A DNA stretch of 13,046 nt from Sphingomonas sp. Its GTDB lineage: Bacteria; Pseudomonadota; Alphaproteobacteria; Sphingomonadales; Sphingomonadaceae. The notes under the pieces are model-generated. The model was not told the DNA's origin and did not search any database. It was given only the letters and a program-made list of their open reading frames with translations. Position 1 is the first letter of the stretch; each line of letters opens with the position of its first letter. The translations under genes were made by a program, and so were the position numbers. Below, piece by piece: positions 7,688 to 13,046 of this stretch. The stretch lies in NCBI GenBank assembly GCA_030146605.1, contig JASLBO010000484.1:1-13046 (forward strand), read 5' to 3'.

Positions 7688-8054
7688 TTCATCCCCCCAA
7701 CCTTTTAGAATTTCAGCTTATCTTGATTCTTGGCTATCGACAATACTTGGAAGCAGTGGTGCGGCAAGGCGTGCCCTTCCACCGTGCAGAACCACTGCGT
7801 GCCTTGCGTACTAGCAAGCACACCAAGGAACGCCGGCAAACTATCCGGCGAGAATTCCTCGCAGCTCTCAGGTACGCGCCAGCAGCGCCGCGGCGCGCTC
7901 CCTAACCTGGCCGAACGACCGGAACGCACTCGCCCGCTCCAAAACGGACGGGCCGTTCACCACCGATAATCGGTCGTTCAGCCCATTCGTTGAAAGCGGT
8001 CGCTTATGGGTTCACGACCTGGACCGCGACCTGCTCTCCTGCGAAAGCAGGCGC
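7688..8054. other. Gene-poor stretch between small secreted protein and regulator remnant
   Basis: Two short open frames exist (74 codons on minus, 7705-7929; 79 codons on plus, 7730-7969), but neither has a good ribosome binding site, recognisable family pattern or biased third positions. The minus frame ends 17 bases before the ATG of the secreted protein, so the promoter of that gene must lie in this stretch. The part 7950-8000 has the look of a degenerate intergenic repeat. I see no RNA gene here. Confidence 0.4.
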
Positions 8055-8057
8055 CTA
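8038..8057. repeat. Short palindromic repeat abutting the truncated LacI-type remnant
   Basis: CCTGC-GAAA-GCAGG (8038-8051) forms a tight 5-base-pair hairpin with a GAAA loop and continues as GCGCCTAGGG. CTCCTGCGAAAGCAGG-type units are common dispersed intergenic repeats in sphingomonads (from memory). Its continuation supplies the TAG that ends the regulator remnant at 8055-8057, so it marks the break in that gene. Confidence 0.5.
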
Positions 8058-8156
8058 GGGCACAGTTGCGCTTTGGACTTCTGCTTTGGCAGCAACATCA
8101 TCCAGTTGAAGCAAACGAGTCGAACTGACGCTGCCGGACTCTCTCCTTTCAGACAT
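8055..8156 (-). pseudogene. Truncated LacI-family regulator, N-terminal DNA-binding remnant (33 codons)
   Basis: The minus strand from ATG 8156 reads MSERRESGSVSSTRLLQ followed by LDDVAAKAEVQSATVP and a TAG stop. LacI-family proteins begin with a helix-turn-helix of the pattern (V)TLxDVAxxAGVSxxTVSRxL, preceded by a short basic tail. LDDVAAKAEVQSATVP fits in order and spacing, with deviations at key places (Glu for Gly, Gln for Ser, Pro for Ser). After the stop, no frame continues the family; a palindromic repeat lies exactly there. It therefore looks like the broken 5' end of a repressor gene that once followed GH67 on the same strand, 78 bases after its stop. A regulator of the xylan genes would be expected in such a place. 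The length is short, so chance resemblance is possible. Confidence 0.5.
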
Positions 8157-8234
8157 CTTTCGACGCGAAGAACTTCTTCATCGCCCCAGCATCAGCCGAG
8201 TGATGGGCCAAGCGACTGCTCCTCCTCGACACGA

Positions 8235-10385
8235 TCACTTGCCGTTGCCGGGGGCATAAGGGGTCCGGATCGCCTTGTACCAGTCGAGATCGTGCGGCGG
8301 CGCGGCGTGCCCCGCAGGGAGCGGACGCTTCGACACCGACTGGAAATAGGCCAGCGAAGCGTCGCGCCACCATTGCGCTTCTTGCCGCTGGATCGCGAGG
8401 AAATCGCGAACCTCCTGCCAGCGCCGCGCATCGACCTTGCCTTCCAGCGCGCCCCACGACGCCTGCATCGCCGTCACTGCATCCACCCCCCGATCGTAGC
8501 GAACGACGAGTTCGTCCCACAGCGACCGGCCGGAACGCGTGCGATAATCCCACGGCAAATGGTGGAACCACAAAAGAAACTGCTCGGGCACTCGCCTCGC
8601 GTTGCCGAACGTCGCGGCGACCTGCGGCGCATATTGCCCGACGGCATTGGTGCCTTTGGCGGTCCGGTCGAAGCCGATCCCGTTCGCATCGGCCTTGTGA
8701 TAATATACCGGGTTCCATTCGGGGCGGGCAAGATCGGCGACCCACGGGCCCGGCCCATAATGGTGCCCCGTCGCCATCAGATGCCCGAGCCCGAGCGGGG
8801 TCATGTAATCGACCACCGCCTCGCGCGACCGCATCATCATCTTGATGATCGGCGCGATCACCGCGGGATCATTGCCCCACGTCATCGCCGCCCAGTCCTT
8901 CGCGATTGGCTCGGCCCTCGCCTCGGGGTCCCAGGCGAAGCGCCCGAACGCATACCAGTTGGCCTGATCGAATTGCGATCCCGACCAGTTCACGTCGGTG
9001 CCGATATTGGCGACCCCCGCCATGCCCGTCGCGGCGCCCGCCTCGACCGGCGTCTCGAGCACCCTGGCGACGGTGCTGCCCTTGCGCGGGCGATAGGTGT
9101 CGGCCTGCAGCGCCTCCTCCCACATCGTCCCGAGATAGGCGAGGTGAGTCGCAAAGCCGAGATATTCCTTGGTGATCTGGAATTCCATCATCAGCGGGGT
9201 CTTCGGCATCGCCCCGAACAGCGGATGGAACGGTTCGCGCGGCTGGAAGTCGATTGCGCCGTTCTTGACCTGCACCAGCACATTGTCGCGGAACTTGCCG
9301 TCCAGCGGCTGGAACTCGGTATAGGCCTGCTTGTGCCGGTCGTCGGGGTTCTCGGCGGCATAGACGAATGCCCGCCACATCAGCACGCCCTTGTGCGGCG
9401 CCAGCGCGTCGGCGAGCATGTTGGCGCCCTCGGCATGCGTCCTTTTATAATCGGACGGCCCCGGCTGCCCCTCCGAATTGGCCTTGACCAGCAGCCCGCC
9501 GAAATCGGGGATGGTCCGGTAGATCTCGTCGACCTTGGCCTTCCACCACGCCGCCACCTGCGGGTCGAGCGGATCGGCGGTCTTGAGCCCGCCGATCTCG
9601 ATCGGCGCCGAAAAGCGCGCGGTCAGATAGACCTTGATCCCGTACGGCCGGAACACCTCCGCCAGCGCCTTGACCTTGGCCAGCCATTCGGGCCGCAGCA
9701 CCTCGGCATTGGCGTTGACGTTGGTCAGCACGGTCCCGTTGATCCCGATCGACGCATTGGCCCGCGCATAGTCCGTGTAGCGCGGGTCCTTGTACCCCGG
9801 CAGCTTCTGCCAGTCCCAGATCGACTGTCCGGAATAGCCGCGCTCGACATGGCGATCGAGATTGTCCCAATGGTTGAGCACCCGCACCTCGAGCTTCGGG
9901 GCGTCCGAAATGTCGAGATCGTCGAGCGGCTGGCGCGTCTGGATCAGCTTGAGGAAGCGGAACACCCCATAGAGCACTCCCACATCGCCATTGCCGGCGA
10001 TCACCGTGACGCGCTTGCCCCGCATCGTCGCGCTGCGGATCAGATAGCCCTCCGCCCCGAGCCGCGCGAGCGGCAGCCCGAGCGGCGCGATCAGCGGCGA
10101 ATTCGCCGTCCCGAGCACCACCGCGCCGTCGCCGGTCACCGTCTCGCGCCGCACCGGATCGTACCCGAGCATCCCCGCGATTCCGCGCCGCAGCTCGCCG
10201 GCCGCGACCTCGGCCGTCGCCCCGCCCGCCGCAGTGAAGTGCGTCACCCGCGCCGCGTATCGCGCCTGCCACTGCGCCTCCACCGGCTGATAGCGCAACC
10301 ACAGCTCGTAGCCGGTTTCAGCGCGCGCGCTCGCGGGCAGCGCCGCGGCCAGCAAAAGCACAACAAAAGCAAGAAACTGCCGCAT
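8235..10385 (-). CDS. GH67 alpha-glucuronidase, exported, 716 aa
   Basis: Removes (4-O-methyl)-D-glucuronic acid from the non-reducing end of glucuronoxylo-oligosaccharides by an inverting mechanism. Seen: signal peptide MRQFLAFVVLLLAAALPASARA (1-22), an N-terminal domain, and a central TIM barrel from about residue 160. The catalytic acid is E305 in NSEGQPGP; D379 (KNGAIDFQPREP) and E407 (QITKEYLG) form the base pair. The D-to-E distance of 28 residues equals that in Cellvibrio GlcA67A (D365, E393). The C-terminal helical domain carries FLLWFHHLPWDY (603-614). Length suits the family. The frame is open to 10601, but ATG 10385 has AGAGGA about five bases upstream and starts directly at the signal peptide; ATG 10391 lies too close to that site. 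It diverges from mannonate dehydratase across a perfect operator palindrome. It probably acts in the periplasm after oligosaccharide import. Confidence 0.97.
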   Translation of the reverse strand: MRQFLAFVVLLLAAALPASARAETGYELWLRYQPVEAQWQARYAARVTHFTAAGGATAEVAAGELRRGIAGMLGYDPVRRETVTGDGAVVLGTANSPLIAPLGLPLARLGAEGYLIRSATMRGKRVTVIAGNGDVGVLYGVFRFLKLIQTRQPLDDLDISDAPKLEVRVLNHWDNLDRHVERGYSGQSIWDWQKLPGYKDPRYTDYARANASIGINGTVLTNVNANAEVLRPEWLAKVKALAEVFRPYGIKVYLTARFSAPIEIGGLKTADPLDPQVAAWWKAKVDEIYRTIPDFGGLLVKANSEGQPGPSDYKRTHAEGANMLADALAPHKGVLMWRAFVYAAENPDDRHKQAYTEFQPLDGKFRDNVLVQVKNGAIDFQPREPFHPLFGAMPKTPLMMEFQITKEYLGFATHLAYLGTMWEEALQADTYRPRKGSTVARVLETPVEAGAATGMAGVANIGTDVNWSGSQFDQANWYAFGRFAWDPEARAEPIAKDWAAMTWGNDPAVIAPIIKMMMRSREAVVDYMTPLGLGHLMATGHHYGPGPWVADLARPEWNPVYYHKADANGIGFDRTAKGTNAVGQYAPQVAATFGNARRVPEQFLLWFHHLPWDYRTRSGRSLWDELVVRYDRGVDAVTAMQASWGALEGKVDARRWQEVRDFLAIQRQEAQWWRDASLAYFQSVSKRPLPAGHAAPPHDLDWYKAIRTPYAPGNGK

Positions 10386-10500
10386 TCTCATCCTCTCGTC
10401 GCGCCAATCTGTCGCGGCACGTTGACTTGTCCGTAGCAGCTTGCTCATGGTAGCGCTACCAGCAGATAGCGCCGCAGAAGCGCACCGACAGGAGAGCCAA
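10386..10500. promoter_or_regulatory. Divergent promoter region of GH67 and mannonate dehydratase
   Basis: This 115-base gap must drive both directions. On the plus strand, TTGACT (10422-10427) is a good -35 candidate; the -10 would then fall at about 10445-10450, overlapping the operator palindrome, though its sequence (TCATGG) is poor. The plus-strand ribosome binding site is GGAGAG at 10491-10496. The minus-strand site is AGAGGA just before 10385. One central operator could control both transcripts. Confidence 0.65.
10448..10461. promoter_or_regulatory. Perfect operator palindrome TGGTAGCGCTACCA
   Basis: All 14 bases are symmetric (TGGTAGC/GCTACCA). It is centred between the two divergent starts, 39 bases before the mannonate dehydratase ATG and 62 bases before the GH67 ATG. 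It shares the AGCGCT core with the two boxes at the receptor/halogenase control region. A central CG-containing even palindrome of this type is typical of LacI-family operators and, from memory, of xylose/xylan boxes in Xanthomonas and Caulobacter. Confidence 0.78.
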
Positions 10501-11724
10501 ATGGGTGCGCACCGCGCCGAGATCGTTTCCGCGCGTGTGATCGTCACTTGCCCGGGCCGCAATTTCGTCACGCTCCGGATCGAGACGCGCGACGGCGTCA
10601 CCGGGATCGGCGACGCGACATTGAACGGCCGCGAGCTGGCGGTGGTGCGCTACCTCACGGACCATGTCATCCCCTGCCTGATCGGCCGCGACGCGCAGCG
10701 CATCGAGGACATCTGGCAATATCTCTACAAGGGCGCCTATTGGCGCCGCGGCCCGGTGACGATGAGCGCGATCGCCGCGGTCGACACCGCACTCTGGGAC
10801 ATCAAGGGCAAGATCGCCGGGCTGCCGGTCTATCAGTTGCTCGGCGGCGCCAGCCGCGAGGGCTGCATGGTCTACGGCCACGCCAACGGCGCGACGATCG
10901 AGGAGACGATCGAGCGCGCGATCGAGCATCGCGAACTCGGCTACAAGGCGATCCGCCTCCAGTCGGGCGTCCCCGGCCTCAACGCCACCTACGGCGTCGG
11001 CAAACCCGGCGAGCGCTACGAACCCGCCGACGGCACGCTCCCCAAAGAGAGCCTGTGGTCGACCGAAAAATATCTCCGCTCGGTCGCCCCCCTGTTCGAA
11101 AAGGCCCGCGAGACTCTCGGCGACGACGTCCACCTGCTCCACGACGTCCACCACCGGCTCACGCCGATCGAGGCCGCCCGCCTGGGCAAGGCGCTCGAAC
11201 CCTGCCGCCTGTTCTGGCTCGAGGATCCCACCCCGGCCGAGAACCAGGCCGGCTTCCGCCTGATCCGCCAGCACACCACCACCCCGATCGCCGTCGGCGA
11301 AGTGTTCAACTCGATCTGGGACGCGAAGCAGCTGATCGAGGAGCAGTTGATCGATTATGTCCGCGCGACGATCGTCCATGCCGGCGGGCTCACCCATGTC
11401 CGCCGCATCGCCGCGCTCGCCGATCTCTACCAGATCCGTACCGGCTGCCACGGCGCCACCGATCTCTCGCCGGTCACGATGGCCGCGGCGCTCCATTTCG
11501 GCCTGTCGGTGCCCAATTTCGGCATCCAGGAGTTGATGCCGCACACCGCCGAGACCGACGCGGTCTTCCCGCACGCCTATCGCTACGCCCAGGGCATGAT
11601 GCACCCGGGCGACGCGCCCGGGCTCGGCGTCGAGATCGATGAGGCGCTCGCCGCGCGCTACGAATATGAACGCGCCTATCTCCCCGTCGCGCGACTCGAA
11701 GACGGCACGATGTGGAACTGGTGA
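10501..11724 (+). CDS. manD: D-mannonate dehydratase, enolase superfamily (ManD type), 407 aa
   Basis: Dehydrates D-mannonate to 2-keto-3-deoxy-D-gluconate in the cytoplasm, a step of glucuronate breakdown; it replaces the unrelated UxuA. Seen: an N-terminal capping domain and a barrel with every catalytic residue of the Novosphingobium enzyme at a constant shift of five. Metal ligands are D215, E241 and E267; R152 and Y164 (IRLQ...NATYGVG) form the base pair; H217 (HDVHH) is the second base. A319 sits where, as I recall, efficient mannonate dehydratases have alanine and weak homologues have proline. The ATG at 10501 follows GGAGAG by four bases. The open frame reaches 10441, but those codons read through the operator. 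The xylanase starts 10 bases after the stop, so the two form an operon. The glucuronate probably comes from GH67 next door. RspA-like family members with low activity are an alternative, but residues and context favour the true enzyme. Confidence 0.95.
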   Translation: MGAHRAEIVSARVIVTCPGRNFVTLRIETRDGVTGIGDATLNGRELAVVRYLTDHVIPCLIGRDAQRIEDIWQYLYKGAYWRRGPVTMSAIAAVDTALWDIKGKIAGLPVYQLLGGASREGCMVYGHANGATIEETIERAIEHRELGYKAIRLQSGVPGLNATYGVGKPGERYEPADGTLPKESLWSTEKYLRSVAPLFEKARETLGDDVHLLHDVHHRLTPIEAARLGKALEPCRLFWLEDPTPAENQAGFRLIRQHTTTPIAVGEVFNSIWDAKQLIEEQLIDYVRATIVHAGGLTHVRRIAALADLYQIRTGCHGATDLSPVTMAAALHFGLSVPNFGIQELMPHTAETDAVFPHAYRYAQGMMHPGDAPGLGVEIDEALAARYEYERAYLPVARLEDGTMWNW

Positions 11725-11734
11725 GGAACAAGCG

Positions 11735-12874
11735 ATGACCCAATTGACCCGCCGGGAAATGCTGGCAGCCACTGCGGCCTGCGCCGTCGCCGCCCCCGCC
11801 TTTGCCGGCGAGGCCACCCCCTCGCTCGACGCGCTCGCCAGGGCCAGGGGGATGCGCTTCGGCTCGTGCGTCGCGTGGAGCGCGCGCGGCGCCGATGCCG
11901 GCTCGTTCGCCAACCCCGCTTATGCGGCGCTGCTGGAGCGCGAATGCGGCATCCTCGTCCCCGAGAACGAGCTCAAATGGCAGCGCGTGCGGCCGAACAG
12001 CCAGCGTTTCGACTTCACCCGGTTCCAGCCCATGCTCGAATTTGCCGAAGCCCGGGGCATGGCGATGCGCGGCCACACCTTGCTGTGGCACAAGGCGCAA
12101 TATTTCCCGAAATGGCTGACCGAACATGATTTCGGCCCGAAGCCGCGCGTCGCGGCCGAACGCCTCCTCACGCACCATATCGGCGAGCTCTGCCGCCTCT
12201 ATGGCAGCCGGATCACCAGCTTCGACGTCGTCAACGAGACGATCGACGAGAAGACCGGCCGCCAGCGCGAGACCTCGCTGTCGCGGGCGTTCGGCGATGC
12301 CGATGCAATGGTCGACCTCGCCTTCCACACCGCGCGCCGGCACGCGCCGAAGGCCGAGCTGGTCTACAATGATTATATGAGCTGGGAGCCCGGCAACGAG
12401 ACCCACCGCGCCGGCGTTCTCCGCCTGCTCGAGGGCTTCCGCAAGCGCAATGTGCCGGTCGATGCGCTCGGCGTGCAATCGCATATCGGCGTCTATGGCA
12501 GCAATCCGGGCCAGACCGCGGCACAGCAGGAGCGCGAATGGCGCCGCTTTCTCGATCAGGTCGTGGCAATGGGCTACCGGCTGGTGATCACCGAGTTCGA
12601 CGTCAACGATCGCGACCTGCCGAAGGACCCCAAGGTCCGCGATGCAGGGGTCGCCGCCTATGCGGATGCCTATCTGGAGATCATGTTCGCCTATCCGCAG
12701 CTCAGCGACGTGCTGGTCTGGGGAATGTGCGACAAATATGGCTGGCTCAACGGCTTCAGCCCGCGCGCCGACCGCAGCCTGAAACGCGCGACGCCCTATG
12801 ACGCGCAGTTCCGCCCCAAACCGCTACGCGAAGTCTTCGCCCGCCGCTTCGCGGCGGCGGCGGCACGCGCCTGA
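11735..12874 (+). CDS. GH10 endo-1,4-beta-xylanase, exported, 379 aa
   Basis: Retaining glycosidase that cuts the beta-1,4-xylan backbone. Seen: a twin-arginine-like export signal LTRREMLAATAACAVAAPAFA (residues 4-24) with likely cleavage after AFA, then a single GH10 barrel with no carbohydrate-binding module. Family landmarks in order are PENELKWQRVRP (76-87), RGHTLLWH (112-119), acid/base E168 in FDVVNE, YNDY (211-214), GVQSHIG (246-252), nucleophile E287 in ITEFDVN, and VWGMCDKYGWLNG (328-340), where most xylanases have WGxxDxxSW. The ATG at 11735 follows GAGGAA by seven bases and lies 10 bases after the mannonate dehydratase stop. The C-terminal codons form an Ala-rich tail and a GC hairpin (12841-12857). 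It acts in the periplasm or at the cell surface. Whether it prefers polymer or short oligosaccharides cannot be read from the sequence. Confidence 0.96.
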   Translation: MTQLTRREMLAATAACAVAAPAFAGEATPSLDALARARGMRFGSCVAWSARGADAGSFANPAYAALLERECGILVPENELKWQRVRPNSQRFDFTRFQPMLEFAEARGMAMRGHTLLWHKAQYFPKWLTEHDFGPKPRVAAERLLTHHIGELCRLYGSRITSFDVVNETIDEKTGRQRETSLSRAFGDADAMVDLAFHTARRHAPKAELVYNDYMSWEPGNETHRAGVLRLLEGFRKRNVPVDALGVQSHIGVYGSNPGQTAAQQEREWRRFLDQVVAMGYRLVITEFDVNDRDLPKDPKVRDAGVAAYADAYLEIMFAYPQLSDVLVWGMCDKYGWLNGFSPRADRSLKRATPYDAQFRPKPLREVFARRFAAAAARA

Positions 12875-12888
12875 AGAGGCGTCCTTCT

Positions 12889-12911
12889 CCCTCTCCCCTT
12901 GAGGGAGAGGG
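12889..12911. repeat. Palindromic intergenic repeat CCCTCTCCC/GGGAGAGGG
   Basis: A perfect 9-base-pair stem with loop CTTGA stands 15 bases after the xylanase stop. No T-run follows, so it is not a standard intrinsic terminator, though it may protect the 3' end of the transcript. CTCCCTCTCCC-type palindromes are frequent dispersed repeats in sphingomonad and other GC-rich genomes (from memory). Confidence 0.6.
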
Positions 12912-12956
12912 CTGTAAGTAGAAAGCGATCAGGCAGCGGTGGGCCTCGTTCCCGTT

Positions 12957-13046
12957 CCTCCCCCGCGAAGGGGAGGTGGCTTGCGCAGCTTGACTGAGGG
13001 GGAGGAAGCACGATGGCGAGTGGGTCGCCTACCGCCCCCTCCGTCG
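12957..13046. repeat. Compound palindromic intergenic repeat, continuing past the right edge
   Basis: First hairpin: CCTCCCC (12957-12963) with GGGGAGG (12970-12976), loop of six. Second: GAGGGGG (12996-13002) with CCCCCTC (13035-13041), enclosing about 32 bases. The string GGTGGCTTGCGCAGCTTGAC between them matches the style of a widespread sphingomonad intergenic repeat. No gene is seen in 12875-13046. Confidence 0.55.

Noticed and set aside
7705..7969. Two short overlapping frames (74 codons minus, 79 codons plus)
   Set aside because: No start signals, no recognisable domain, weak codon bias; left as unassigned sequence.
8073..10436. 787-codon open frame on the plus strand opposite GH67
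   Set aside because: Shadow of GH67, whose catalytic residues and signal peptide are unmistakable; the shadow protein is Arg/His/Pro-rich and matches nothing.
10456..11913. 485-codon open frame on the minus strand opposite mannonate dehydratase
   Set aside because: Shadow frame; every catalytic residue of mannonate dehydratase is in the plus frame.
11474..12484. 336-codon open frame on the minus strand opposite the xylanase
   Set aside because: Shadow frame; the GH10 motifs on the plus strand explain the openness.
1..13046. CRISPR arrays, tRNA, rRNA, riboswitches, complete insertion sequences
   Set aside because: No regularly spaced repeats, cloverleaf-like sequence, transposase or flanking inverted repeats were found on reading both strands. 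Structured RNA was not searched by computation.

Overview
The window (about 13 kb, GC-rich, third codon positions nearly all G/C) reads as chromosome of a sphingomonad-type alphaproteobacterium. The reasons are the large TonB-dependent receptor of the Xanthomonas/Caulobacter/Sphingomonas type, the flavin-dependent halogenase homologues beside it, the enolase-superfamily mannonate dehydratase close to the Novosphingobium enzyme, and the short GC-rich palindromic repeats between genes. The genus is an inference.

Layout. Positions 1-2975 (minus strand) hold two tandem flavin-dependent halogenase-like genes that overlap by ATGA; the downstream one runs off the left edge. A divergent control region (2976-3242) separates them from a 1124-residue TonB-dependent receptor (3243-6617, plus), which ends in a strong intrinsic terminator. 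From 6674 to 8234 is a scar-like stretch: a decayed LysR-type regulator fragment, one apparently intact small secreted protein (7271-7687, minus), unassigned filler, a short palindromic repeat, and a 33-codon remnant of a LacI-type DNA-binding domain. The right part is a glucuronoxylan cassette: GH67 alpha-glucuronidase (8235-10385, minus), diverging from D-mannonate dehydratase (10501-11724, plus) and a GH10 endo-xylanase (11735-12874, plus). The last 170 bases are noncoding palindromic repeats.

How it works together. GH10 cuts the xylan backbone and GH67 removes (4-O-methyl)glucuronic acid from the oligosaccharides; both carry export signals. The TonB-dependent receptor is a plausible importer of the oligosaccharides into the periplasm. 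Glucuronate taken into the cytoplasm would pass through fructuronate to mannonate, which the dehydratase turns into 2-keto-3-deoxygluconate. Isomerase, reductase, kinase, beta-xylosidase and inner-membrane transporter are not in the window.

Main observation. A 14-bp palindrome of the form TGKKAGCGCTAMCA occurs three times, only at the two divergent control regions: in front of the halogenases (one deviating base), in front of the receptor, and, perfectly symmetric, between GH67 and mannonate dehydratase. It looks like the xylose/xylan box of LacI-type regulators. It ties the halogenase-like flavoproteins and the receptor to the xylan genes, although the scar region lies between them. The only LacI-type sequence seen in the window is a truncated helix-turn-helix just downstream of GH67, so the regulator reading these boxes must be encoded elsewhere or be lost.
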